The translations under genes were made by a program, and so were the position numbers. The notes below the pieces were generated by a model. That model saw only the letters and a list, made by a program, of their open reading frames with translations. It did no database searches and had not been told where the DNA came from. From Nephromyces sp. MM_2019 (lineage: Eukaryota > Apicomplexa > Aconoidasida > Nephromycida): a stretch of 44,061 nt of DNA. Numbering within the stretch: the stretch's first letter is position 1; each line of letters begins with the position of its first letter. Of the stretch, positions 12,138 to 24,900 are shown one piece after another. The stretch is from the NCBI GenBank assembly GCA_015657535.1, contig JADHZB010001617.1, positions 1 to 44,061 of the forward strand, written 5' to 3'.

Positions 12138-15100
12138 CTTAGATTTGTGAAGATATGAGGATTCTACTCTGAAAAATCGTAAAATGAAAAAAGAGATGTA
12201 TCTGCGTTGTTGCAGTGAGTAAAGTTCGCACTTATAGTGCGTAGTGTCAAGCATATATATACATTGGGCATGCCTTGCCTAGTGTGGTGTTTGTGTGTGA
12301 TACTTGCAGTGCGTGTGGTGTGTGACACTTGCAGTGTGTATGGTGTGCATGATAGTTCTCTTCTTTAATGCGCATTATAGTGTAAATAAACTATCAGATG
12401 ATATTTTGGAAACATACTAAAAGCGTATAATGATGAAGCTAATTACACAAAACTCTACGTAATTAGAACGCGATCATTTCTATAAGCTAGATACGCATGT
12501 GGAAGAAAACCAGCTTTACGTGTAAGGTAGTGCATATCTTCTTCAGCTTCGCACATATCGCTACGGTGATTTTTTCATAGAGGTATGCAGAATCTAGCCA
12601 AAGTGATGAGTTACTTAAGTAGCTAAATACGCATGAAAATCCTGGCTATGCTCTTGAAACCTCATTGAATACGTGAAATATGTGAAGCAGAGGAAAAAAA
12701 TTCCATCAATATTACTACTAAAAACACGGCTCTCCTTGCGTAGCCCAAACTCCACCACAAGCCGCTAATTATGGAATATATCAAACTAATCCTATTACAC
12801 TTGATGAAAATTTATACATAAACACATCAAAATATGTATAAACAACATACATCGCTAGAATTTTTCGCGAAAACACATAACGCAATTTAGATTTCAAGGG
12901 AACTAATTGCATACACACCAGATGTCAAACAAGAAACCTCCAGCAATGATCTGCAGCCATGAAGAAGTGGTTAGAGGAGCAAAAAAGAGCTCAAAAAAAA
13001 ATTATTTAGCCACGCACATATACTCCACGACTGCAAACAAATTACAACGTATCGGCGAACTGTGATCGCTAATGTATGAGGCATAAAAGAAAACATCCAT
13101 ATGAAATAAACTCACACATGTCTAATAATCATTATGAGCGATTTCCTCTATGAAAAGAGGTTTTTCTGCGAAAAACCAATCTCTACTGGAACCCCACAAT
13201 TAGCATTTGTTGCAGCATCATTTATATTCAAAAAAAATCGAGAAAAATATGCATCCAACTCAGCGAGACAATTGAGAACTCTTAGACGCTAAGCTTATCA
13301 CACGCAGAAGAGAGCGCAATGCATGCACAGAACCAGCAAAAACATCGTGCACTCCAACAAAAACCTTTAAAAGCCTAATGACTAACATTCTTCATTTATA
13401 CACTGCCCATATACGTCAAAAGCCAGAAATTTCAGAACTAGAAAAGCGCACTATGCGCCCAGTATCAAACAGTATCAAATCTCTTGAACCCAGGTCTCAC
13501 ATTGCTATTCTCAAAAGTATCAACAAAAAAAAGAACGAAAAGATGGGGAGTTCACCAAGAGAAATCAAACGAGGCCAAAACAGGTTATACCATCAAGGAA
13601 GCAAAAACCTTTCAAAAAGAATTACCTTCAAGCCTCCTAGTCTTCACAAAAGCAGATGGAAAAATAGTTTTTTATATATGCGCACAAGAGTCTCAATGCA
13701 GTACATACGATGTTTTCCTAGAATATCTTCGCTGCAGAATAAAAGGAGAGAGGGACTTTATTAACGAAGAAAAAACTCTTTTTCTTTGCTCATAGCTTTT
13801 TAGAAGGAAAATCAACAAAAAAACGGCGCTTTCCGGGCACGTAAATAGATGTTTCAGCCACTTTGGTATGCTTCAACAGCAGACACAAACTGGGCGAAAA
13901 ATGGAAAGTGTGTGATTGCAAGAAGACAAGCGTATTATTTCCTCGTGAACCACAGTAATAGCATGTTCCACGTAACTACAGAAAAGCAACAAGTATCGAA
14001 GCATAGATCCCCTAAATCTCGTATGTACAAGGATGACCGGTTTTTGTAGTTAGTAACGGGTGAAGTAGTATCCTTGCAAAACGCCACGCACTCTTCTGCA
14101 TGCTAATCGTTACCTGCACAAGTCAAAATTTATTAATTCGGTATTTCTCTAAGAGTTGCGCTCGAGGTGCGTGGGGGTGTGTGCTTTGAGCAAGTAATAC
14201 AAAAAATGGCTTTTAAGGGGAGTAAGTAGTATAGGGGGATCGGATTTAGTTTGGTACTTCACATTGCGTGCAGTCAATTTGGCAACAAGCTTTGTGAGTG
14301 TGTGCATAAGCGGGGGGTGCCGCCTAGTTCAAGGTTAGGCTGGTGCAATTCGTTTAATTTTGATGAGTTTTTTTGAGGTATTAAAACAAGAAGGCAATGG
14401 CTAAAAGTTCAATGCACCCAAAATTATCATTTTATTCCCATTAGCATATATACAAAGAGGCAAGCAGGCTGTCATCTGGTACCGCTAGCCGAGAGTGCAT
14501 GCGCAGGCATTCAGCGCTGGCTGTCCACATGTATAGCATGAACAGAGAACAAAAAGGCTTTTAATAGAAAAAATACGGCAGGGACGAAGTTCATCGATGG
14601 AAAATTTCATGAAAAAAATCCCACATACTCAGAAAAGTTACCGTGTATGCGGAGATAACATAAAGAAAGGCAGGAAATTCAATGCTGGAAAAAATGAGTC
14701 TTTAGTGTATAATTAAGGATGGAAATATGTTTGGTAGAAATCAAAGAATTCACGAAAAAAGCCGGAATTATCGAGAGTAAACAAAGCTAAAAGCAGACCA
14801 GCATCTTCTCCAGAAGTTGTTAAGGTTGATTATCATATATATCCTACGTAATGACTAATTCTACATACCTAAAGCATTGGGGGCCGATTGCCTAATCTTA
14901 AACAAATACTTTACTAAGCTATAGATGAGGAATTGATTATTCTTACGCTATGCTTTTGTGCCATTGCACACGTTGGGAAAGGTGCACCAAATAATAAGAC
15001 CTCTTCGCTCATAAAGCAGGAAGAGAAGAGCACTTGTATACACATGGCTGCGCATATATATTGCTGCACTTCTTTCTACCCCCCTCGATGCTGCTTATGC

Positions 15101-16654
15101 TTGTCCGCTTGTTTCATCAAGGGTAGATATTCCTCTAAATACGCTATTTTGCGTACTGCTGGTTTCTTAAACTGAAGCGCTTTTTTGGGATTTTTCAATT
15201 CTTGAAGAGAAGTAGTTTTCTCTTTCGCTCGTTTCTAGGATTGTAAAATCTTTTTTATTCTCTTCATTGAGCATCTCAACCCGGGAAAAAATTACTTGTC
15301 TCGCGAACTCGCGCGAAATCACCCATTTTACATTGTCTGCTCCATAACAATAGAGCAGCTTTAGGTGTCTAAGTTTACAAAAACAAGAATAGAAGATTTA
15401 GATGGTACAATAAAAAAACAGTGCTATTTTTTTGAATCTATGAAAGTAACGGGAAAGGTAGAGTTCAAAGAAATTTTTTCTGGAAGAAGCGGTAATAGGA
15501 AACGTTTTTTATATCTCCAGTCGCATTGCTGAAAAAGCAGCTCTATACCCACGGCTAAATGCTTTCGAGATGGTTGGTGCAAGCATGAAAATGAACTTTT
15601 TACTACTTTTGCTCATCTTTGCCTACGTTTTTGCGTTAACCCCTGGTAAAGTTTATGATAGCGCATCAATCTCCTGAGTCTAATATGTATTGTGGCTTTT
15701 TTTGAATAATTTGCCTCATTTTTCCCAACAAGAACAGGAGTTTATTCGATAGTTAGCGCTCACCGGGTAATTTCTCTAATCGGACATTTAGTTAGGCTGC
15801 TCAAGTCACTGCTGTGGCTTTTCTCGTATTTTTTTGTCTGCTTCCAGTTGTAAAGGGAAGTTATGTTCGTGTGTGCTTGAAGCAATGGGAAAGAGTATAA
15901 ATATCAGAAAACAATCTTAAGTGGTAAATTTAGTTTTTGAAAGTAGATGAAAACGCAAGAGTAAATGAGAGGGGTTATTTTAAATGAAGAAACCGACAGG
16001 CGGTAAATCAGCAAAAAACCGACAGGCGGTAAATCAGCAGGAAACCGACAGACTGTATATAAGCAAGAAAAATAAACAAAGAAACAGCAAGGGCAATAAC
16101 AAGGACAGACCGCTTAACTGAAAAAAGGTACTTAGGAGTGGATAAATATCATCGATATATTGCTCTATTTCTTTTTTCTTTTAGGCTCCTGGTTCCTGAT
16201 ATATTTGCTGTTATCTTATTCATAGAACCTCCCACTCATCAAATTGCACAGTAGTGACTCATTTGTTTTCCTTTTCTAGTTTTAGTAGAAAATGAGCCTC
16301 GCTTTTTCGTGTGTGAAGTATTGTTTATTTCCGCTAGTCACTAAGCCTGATATATAGCTACCGATTAGAGTAAGATGAATTTTCTCATGGTTTCCGTGAG
16401 GCTTTTATGACCTACGTGGGATGTTTTTGCCAGGTGAGCATACTTGCTGTAGGATAGGAATAAAGCGAGACGGATATCAGGTTTGGATTGATACTTGTGC
16501 TTTTTCTTAGAGAAGCAACAAACTCATTTGGAAAGCATGGTAATCCAGCTTTAGAGAGTGCAAGCACCTAAGAAAAAACCTGGTAAGAGGACTCATAGGA
16601 GAGTTTCTGAGTGCGCAGCAAAAGCGTTTTTTTGCTCTTTTTTTCTCGTGAAAA
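12138..16654. other. Divergent spacer between the membrane-protein model and the deaminase
   Basis: No certain gene is visible. A GT-rich patch at about 12270-12350 repeats an ACTTGCAGTG-type phrase just upstream of the membrane-protein start. From about 12400 to 14050 the plus strand is A/C-rich; from about 14150 it is T/G-rich up to the deaminase. That switch may mark a divergent promoter region, with untranslated leaders or leader introns on both sides. An open frame at 13484-13795 (103 codons, plus) is the longest candidate but lacks recognisable motifs. Confidence 0.4.
15990..16067 (+). repeat. 26-bp direct repeat, three tandem copies
   Basis: Units start at 15990, 16016 and 16042. Each begins AAACCGACAG and continues with a GGCGGTAAATCAGCA-like segment. 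The first two are almost identical; the third has drifted to GACTGTATATAAGCA. It lies about 600 bp upstream of the deaminase start, in the presumed leader or promoter region. Confidence 0.9.
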
Positions 16655-19600
16655 ATGTCTTTGCTGTACCTTAAAAAATTGTATGCAGGAAAAATGAAGA
16701 AGGAACTGACGCCTCTACAGCTTTATGCATGCCAGATTCCAAAATGCGAGCTACATGTGCACTTGGAGGGCACCCTAGAACCTGAAATGATGCTCAAGTT
16801 TGCAACGAAAAATGGAGTGAAGCTCAAGTATGCTAACAAAGAAGAAATAAGGGATGCGTACAACTTCACTAGTTTATCTTCGTTTCTCGATATCTATTAT
16901 CAAGGTAATTGCGGGCTGTATTACAACATGTGACGATAATTTAACTAAAAATATAAGATTCCGCAGATGCCTATAGATTGTCTCTGCTGTGTAAGGCTAC
17001 ATTGTTGGTTAGCAGATACATGCGACAAAGCTCGACAAATAATTTTTTTTTGAACCAGAGTTTGAAAGCGGATAAAGCAGGGAATGTGGCGTCTTAGTGA
17101 AAAATATTTTGAAGCTTTTCTCTGTAAAAAAAAGATATAAGCAAATCACTTAAGAACATGGATATACAGCACGCTCATTTAAGCCCTTTTTTTGACTGCG
17201 CAAAAATTGAGTTTTAAAGGCTATTAATGTGTCCATAATGTTATGCTTTCTGAATAGGATTCCTTTCCAGTGTTTGTGTATTTTGTGGAGTTTCGCGTGA
17301 AATATGCATACAACTAAAAATAAATCTTAGATTCCTAGAGATAAAGGCTTAAGGGGGTCAACTTTTCCGTTGAATAATTCTTTATTCTGGCACTATCCTC
17401 TTGCTTCTGTCTCGTGCTTAGGCTCCCAGGTTTTGGTTACAGAAGATGATTTCTACGAGTTAACCATTGCTTACTTGAAAAGGGTTAAGCAGGATAACGT
17501 TGAGCATGCAGAGATGATGTTCGACCCCCAGTCACACACAAGCAGAGGGGTCCTTTTGAAGACTTGTATCGACGTACTATCTTTTACTTTTTCTTTTTTC
17601 GATTCAGAAGTTTCATTGTGTGTGTAGTGAGCATTTTTTGTTTTGTGCACGTAATTTTGTTAAGATTTCAAATTGCCTTATCTTAATTGCTAGCAGCATC
17701 CTATTGCAACACACGCTTTAAGTGAGCAAAGGTGTTTAGTCGTGATTTTCCACAAATATAATATTTGTGTTTTCTTCTAGCTATGCCCCTGGGTAACTAG
17801 GTCTCAAAAGAGCTTGACTGTGCCATATATACGATATGTTGCGAAATTAGTTGCTATTATTAGAGTTGGGCATCACTGTATTTCTATTATAATGTTTATG
17901 CCGCTGCAATATTAGTATGAATACATGTATGCACATGAATGTGTGCGTTGGAATACATCTCTTGGTACTTGTGTGTGTGTGTTTTTTTACCAGCTTGAGT
18001 AGAAAGGAGTACAGTTATTCTGGTCAAATTTGCTGTATACGTGTGCACGCATTTTGTGAGTGAGAGTTCACAGGTTTTCTGAGGGTGTGACTGAGTATTT
18101 TATTTAGTCTGTTGTGCTTTCACGTTTTATTTTTTGTATGTTTTTTGCTACCACAATGTATTTTGTTTTCCTAACCAGTTTTTTGTAAATGTGTGTAGGT
18201 TTTCACTTTTTCTCTGGAAAAAATCTTCCCTATGCGCATTTCATGTGTTTAGCTTTTCTCAAAACCGAGCACTTTTCTCCAGTCGAATATCCTGTGTTTT
18301 TTTCTACTTATACAACTTATTTGCCTTGGGCAAATTGCATCACCACCTTTCTTCGATTTTTTTTTCGTAAGCCGGGGATTTGAACCCTCAACACTCGTGG
18401 AATTTTCAATTTCTTGGCGGGATTACTGGTGCCCAAATATTTTGTAAATGGGTAGAAGTAACGGATACTTTAGTTGTTCAATAGCTTAGGATATGCTTGT
18501 GTGCTAAACCCTTGAGTTTCTGTATTGAATTTTTGTTTTCCCTTTTTCTTTTGGTATTCGCTGGTTCTCGAACATTACTACTGTTTTCACTGTATTTCTT
18601 GATTGAGCTTGCAGCCTCTTTTGTAGTTTAATACAATATTATTTGAGCCCATATTTTCTTTGGCCCTTCTAGCATCAGCGTACTCTGCTCCATCTGTGGC
18701 TAAAATTGGTGTTTTTTTAGTTTTTTATTTCTCTCTTATGCTTCTTTGTTCTTTGGCGCACACAAAAATGGTTTTCTGCTTTACATTACAACACTGAACA
18801 CTTTTTTTTGATTCGATGAATTGCCTTTTTTGTATGTTTGTGTGCGTTGCTTCTTAGGGTATACACCGCGCTCGCTTGGAAGCGTCAAGAGAACTAGGAG
18901 TATCCACTTGCTTGATCGCTTGCTTTCTTCGTGAATTAAGCACCGACAAACACAATGAATTAATGAATGAGGTAGCGGCTGGGGTGCAGCTAATGCTTGA
19001 TTGGGTTTTTTTGGACATGCTGGACTGCTTTAAGCTGGTGAATGTACACTTTAAATGAAGAAAGAGTGCTTTTTGGAGTTAAAAGTATTTTGAGAGTACC
19101 TCAAAACCCCAGAAAATGTATGAGAGGCAAAATTTTTTTTGTAAAAAGCATTCTTGTGAGCGTCAACTTGACTTGAGGCAGCCTCTGGTATCGAGTAGAA
19201 TAGCTGTTTCTTTCTGCTTGTACTGCTCGTGCTCCACTTCGGTTTGCCGGAATAGGAAGAGGTGCAAGGGTGTAGAAGAGCGCAAACAGCTCTCTTGCTC
19301 CACTTAATTAGGAAATAGCAGCGTTACCTACTCATTATCTTGAACCTTGATGTTTACCAGCAATATTTTACTTGAAGGCCTCTTCGTGCTTATTTTTGGA
19401 GGCTTTATACAAGCTAATTGACTTTGTATAACTACACTTTTACTGTGTTACTTACAAAAGCCCTATAAATTATAGCTGCATTGAAGTTTTGTGGTGTACT
19501 CTATAAAAATACTGGTTAAAGCGTAAAATTTACCTACTTGTAGGTTACTAAATTCTGTGTGTCTGGTCGTAGCTATTGGCAATAACACACTATATACTTT

Positions 19601-21930
19601 GTGGGGGGGCACATGATGTTCATGATGCTACATAGATTCAAATGTAGTGAAGAGGGAAAATAAAAAGTTCATGCAGCTTCAATTCTCCTTGTGTAATAAT
19701 ATGTGTATTTTGTAACTAGATTACTGTTTGTTTTTAAGTTTTATAAGCCTTAAAATAGGATAAAAAGTTGAAGGGTAAGGAAAAGACAAAAGATAAAATT
19801 GCAGAGAAACCGATTTTACTAGATATGGCTTGGCTACGTGCGAACATCCTCACAAATCTCTCGATATATCCTATATTTTTATTGTAAAAAGGGGAAATCT
19901 AGAATGGGTGCGTGTAAGTGCTTGAAATGCGGAAAGTATGTTTATTTGATGTACCTGCATGAGCTTTATAGCATTTCCGATAATTGGCTCAGGGAAATGT
20001 TCCTGTTTTTTGTTCTTGCTGGTTTTGCTATGTAATATGACTACCTACAAGTTGCTTTATGGTAGCATCCGCAAATCTGTGGTTTATAGCATACACGCCG
20101 TAGCAGCACCTTGTACAACCAGCACCAGGTTTCTCAGAGTATGAGACGCTTATATCTGCTTGTGTATATATATTATATCTGCGTGCATGTATATGCCTGC
20201 AAAGCTATGTGTCTATTTCTGTTTGTGTGTGTGCGTATCTATGTCTCTGAGCGTGTATTCCTCCATCTTTGTCTGGAGTTTTGTATATGTAGCTCTTTCT
20301 TTCTTTCTTTCTTTCTGTGTGTGTATGTGTGTGTTTCACTCTTTCCCTCCTTACACTTATCCCCTTACGTAAAGGTTTGTAAAAGATTTAGCTTTAAAAC
20401 TGAAACGGTCGCTTTTTTTATGCTTTAAAATCTTTGGAAAAGCAAAGAAGATTTCGGTGGTTGTGGGACAGTAGGCTTTTAATTTCCTGTTGTCCCTTTT
20501 TGTAGCTTTTACCTTTCCTGGGAAAAATTGATGCAGTTGGGTTGGATTCCTACGAGGGTGGGTTCCCTTGCCGGAACTTCCGAGAGCAATACTTGAGAGC
20601 AAAGGAATATGGCTTGAAAAGAGTTGCCCACGCAGGTAGAGCTGGAAATTTTTTTATTTCTATGCTTTATTTTATTGGGTGAGTTAATTCCAACGCTCGT
20701 GACTATGCGTATTTTTTTTGGCTATTCGGCTGGTTTGAACACTGTATGCTGCATACTTCACAATTTCACCGAATTTTCTTTGCAAGTATATGCGACATGC
20801 TCGATTCTTCTAGAAGGGATTTCTGAGTTTGTTCGTCTTCTATCAAAACTCGAAGTTTTGGCTGTTGCGCTTTTTTTCTCCTCGTGGGATATGCTTCAGG
20901 AGAAGAAGGGAAGGAGGGAGTTACAAACATTGCTGAAGCTATAGATATTCTGAACTGCCAGCGAATAGATCATGGTGTGATGTGTGTCAAAGATTTGCAG
21001 CTAGTTGACAGACTGAAACAGTTACAGATACCGTTAACCGTATGCCCTATATCCAATGTTAAGTTACAAGTTGTTAAGAACCTACAGCTTCACCCTTTAC
21101 TAAAGTTAGAATCAAAGACAAAGATAAAGTCATCGGAGGAACAAAAGCAGGAAGAAGCGATATCACAGGTGAGAAGACTTTTTTTTAAGTTGTTTTGCAT
21201 GAGTTTTCGTCTAGTTCAGTGCGTAGTTTTTTTCCGATTTTGTCTATACCTGTGTACAAGAGGTGCTGTGTAGCTGCACGGGGCGCGCGGGAAGCGCGCA
21301 CGTGAGTAGTACGTTATACGCCTATGCAAAGCTAGTTATGACGGAAGTTTTGACCAGTAATACTTGAAGAATGCTATTCTATGTATGCTCGGTTCTTATG
21401 TTAAGAAATAGCTAACGTTAGTAGTACTTAATGAGACTTTTTCGTCTCCTTTCTGACCTTAAAGCAAACTGACACAGGTATGAAACCGCGCTTGACTACG
21501 GGTTTAAAGTCGTTTAGGTGTGCACCTAGCAATTTCGGTGTATTTACGCCCTCATTCGACGTATGTACCGGCCACACACATTCTTGAAGTTATAGAAATA
21601 AAACTACCTATGCATGATATTATACGCATGCTAATTCGTGCATTTAACTGCTTTTATTCTTGATTCTGCAAGATACCCGATCTCATACAAACTGGTTTGA
21701 AGATAACGATAAACTCAGATGATCCTGCCTACTTAGGAGCATACATCAATGACAACTTCATAGAGTGTGCAGATAAAAGTTCAGGCCTAAACTGGAGCTA
21801 TAACACCATCAAGCTATTGGCGATGAACAGCGTAGAGGCAAGCTTTACTTCTGACGAACACAAGGACATTTTGCGTAAGAAAATTAGAGAATTTGACGAA
21901 AATTTTGTCAAGGTTGAAGTAATTGCATAG
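16655..21930 (+). CDS. Adenine/adenosine deaminase family protein (six exons, complete)
   Basis: This is a zinc hydrolase of the adenosine deaminase superfamily that removes the 6-amino group of a purine, acting in cytosolic purine salvage. Exons are 16655-16904, 17422-17573, 18858-18971, 20506-20635, 20900-21168 and 21673-21930 (phases 1, 0, 0, 1, 0), giving 390 residues. Zinc ligands are His34 and His36 (HVHLEG), His214 (HAGE) and Asp321 (NSDDPAY). Catalytic residues are Glu217, His240 (RIDHG) and Asp322. The segments CFLREL, VGLDS, RVAHAGEEG and TINSDDPAY resemble the adenine-deaminase branch (fungal Aah1-like and bacterial relatives) more than animal or Plasmodium adenosine deaminase, so adenine is a likely substrate. 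That is inference. Met14 (16694) is an alternative start and fits the usual N-terminal length better. A polar insertion of about 19 residues ([10 protein letters not shown]... to residue 305) separates HPLLKLE from [11 protein letters not shown] and is unusual for the family. The donors after exons 2 and 3 (GTACTA, GTAGCG) are weak, so those two borders are the least certain. Confidence 0.95.
20294..20334 (+). repeat. CTTT and GT microsatellite in deaminase intron 3
   Basis: About five CTTT units are followed directly by an interrupted GT run. It lies inside the 1.5-kb intron between deaminase exons 3 and 4. Apparent open frames across it are artefacts. Confidence 0.9.
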
Positions 21931-24900
21931 GAAGATGCAGGATTGCAACTTTAAGAGAACTTTTCTATAGTTCCGTATATTTTAAGGGTATTGGGATCAG
22001 GGTGGCGAATATATTACATAGGTCCATATGATCGTGAATTGGAGTAGATTTAATCAAGTGTTCGCTATAGCGTGCAGTAGCATAAAAATTATTCTTACCT
22101 ACAGCTGATTATGTGAATGTGAGCCAGAAAGTTTTGAACAGCTCGCTATTCTCATAGGCTTCATGCGCTTATCTGCGTTTGTAGCTTTATGGAGATACGC
22201 AAGAAACAAATTTGGTCACAGCAGACAAAATTTATTCATGTGCGAGGAAGTTTTCTTGCAGCTAAACACAATATTTTTCAGCCTTTGGGAACATGCAGGA
22301 CGCTGGTTCGGATCATTCCTAAGAGTCCTTATATGTAGTGCCGATCCGTGGTCTCGGAAAAGTTGATATGAAGTGTTGAGGTTATGCGATTAACAATCTG
22401 TTGCAGTAAGAGGCTTATTTTCCAAGCTCAGACTCCAAGGGTTAGCTGCGCCCCCTGTGACAGGTTTTTTATACCCTAGCTAAATTCAGCGTGCACGTAC
22501 ATGAGTCCTTATCTTTTACTCTAAGCATGCCTCATTACGGGATTATAATGGGATGAGGTACCGAGCACAGTTTAAGACGCGTTAAAAAATTGAGGTACCC
22601 ATGGTGGACGCTAACAGGACAAAAAAGAGAAGATTGGTATCACAGAGAGTAGAAAACGGCCTAAAAAGCATTTTCACGGGAGCGATGTAGTCCTAGGGAG
22701 AGTATATTATTTCCTAATGCGAAGATCGGCTAATTACGGCAGCTTTGCCGGCAGAGGCTGCGCAAGACTGTTGTTTCTTTAGCTACTTATATTTTTAAGA
22801 GAACTAATTCCGTGCTCTGGAAGCAGTAGAATTAGCCTTCCTTGTTAAGATTCTTACTCGCATGAGCTCTAGGAAAAATTACCATTTTTGTTGCAAACCT
22901 AAAGGGCTTAAGAAGTTTAGTGAGTACGCGTAATACATGCAGAATACTTTCACTTCGACGTGCTTGGCGTATGGTTAAAACATCCATTATTTACCCCCCA
23001 GCGGGAGAGCTGCGATTGGATCCCGTCCCGCTGCACGGTCTACATGATGAAAGACATTGAAGCTTTCGGTATTTTTACCAGCCTCCAGTTAACTATATAC
23101 CGAGAAACTTTGCATACAAGTGGAATGCAATCGAGAAGCGAAATCTGAACATGTAATGCAATCGTTTGAGCAATTTATTTCTTCCACAAGTAATGCTGAA
23201 AAGCATGCAATAATTTTTAATACGACTTTCTCTTTGCCTTAAGTATTAGCAGAAGGTATTGGCACTCGTTGCCGTAGCTATAGTGACTTTTTTAACAAAG
23301 TATCATTCGATAGTCGAAACTGATAGAGCAGGCATACAAATGCCGCTTGCATGTCATTACTATAACATTATCAAGGCATTTTTTTTAAACCTCCCAAGAG
23401 CGAACAAAATATATGATGTAAATATGAGCTAGCGCTGTTTAACTTCTTGCAGTATTAAGATATAACAGATCCTTTACTTTGTCCAATAAATTCGTCAATG
23501 GCATTGTGTAGCTGACTAGGAAGGCTCACTTCTCACAAAAGAAATTTGCAACACAGTAATAAAAGATGTCTAGAGTAAGCATTGTGACGATAGCCAGGTT
23601 CAAGGTAGCAACAATGCTTGGGAGGTGTTGTGAAATTAACTTTCGAAAAACCAGCATTTTTAATGCATTCCTCACGAAGGGCAGAATAGATTGTTTTCAG
23701 AAGTAGCTTTTCAATGACTTGAGAGGATGAAATTTGGTGCATGGCAACCAGAGCTTTAGGATGCAGCGTTTCTTATTTTATCGATATAGAGATAGAGCAA
23801 GTTATGTATGATATTTCCTTCACACACTGACACATGCAGCATTGCCTAACGTTAATATGTAGCAATGAATGCTGGTTAACCTCTCGTGCTGAAGATGGCT
23901 TCCAATCTTTAGAGTCCACGCACATCTGTGCCCTCCAACACTCTCTAGGGTGGTGTAGAAGTACGCATACAAATGAGGATACCGCCCACTTCATTAGCGC
24001 ACACTCCAGCCTATGCGATGAAAATATATATCTATAGCGGTACTAACCATTAGCGGCACGCCAGTACACTAAAATTGTTACTGACACGTACAATCTTACT
24101 GAAACTGGTATTTGCACACGCGCGTTACTCAGCATGCGAGCACATCTTGCATACGGTCACATCATTTCTTGCACAGTTTTACGCAGTAAAACATAATTCC
24201 CAGGAGTTTAAGCTGGTGTATGCAATATTTCGACCTTAGTAGAGGCTGCACTTTCACGAACCATTTCTCTGGATTCTATGTTTAAACACACCCCAGATCA
24301 CTCTCATTGCACCTAGTTCTTCCGCGCACATCCAGTCGCAAGACTCTAGGTCAGCGTACTGACCTTCTAGTGGACCGCAATTTCTCCGGTAATACTACTG
24401 GTGAAAATTTTCGAAATATAGAAAAACAAGATTTTACTTCTTCATGGATTGCATAACTGAGTTTGGATGTTCAAAGAGAAATTGTCTTCTCATATTGGTA
24501 AGGTAGTTTAGATAATTCAGTGCAGTGATACTCACATGGCGAATAAACAGGCTGCAACATGCTATACTCTTAAGAGTGTTATTTACGATGTGCCGCTCTT
24601 CTCAACACACGCAAATGATATAGGGTATCGGGGAGTTTTTCGCCCCCCATTTTTGTCACTAATGTTCTTGTTGTCCGTAATAATTCAGCTTAGGTTAGCA
24701 TTACACACATCAAACGCTATAGTTAAAAGTTGAGGGCGGGACATAGCATGGCAGAATCAAAGTATTGCAAATACTTCACCCTGAAAAACTTGTTACAGGT
24801 ATTGGCTAGTGCTTAAAACGATGCTATTGCAGAAAAATCAAATAAGCAAAAAAGTTGAGTCTGAGGGCCCGCGGAGAACCAAACGAGCATGACCCTTTTC

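Noticed and set aside
11878..12150. 90-codon plus-strand frame
   Set aside because: It is antisense to the best-supported exon of the membrane-protein model, whose frame ends exactly at a donor; the plus frame has no such support.
18360..18440. tRNA-like T-arm on the minus strand (GGTTCAAATCC near 18376-18386)
   Set aside because: The B-box-like phrase is present, but the flanking T-stem pairs poorly, no A-box lies at the right distance and the acceptor stem does not pair. Probably chance inside a deaminase intron.
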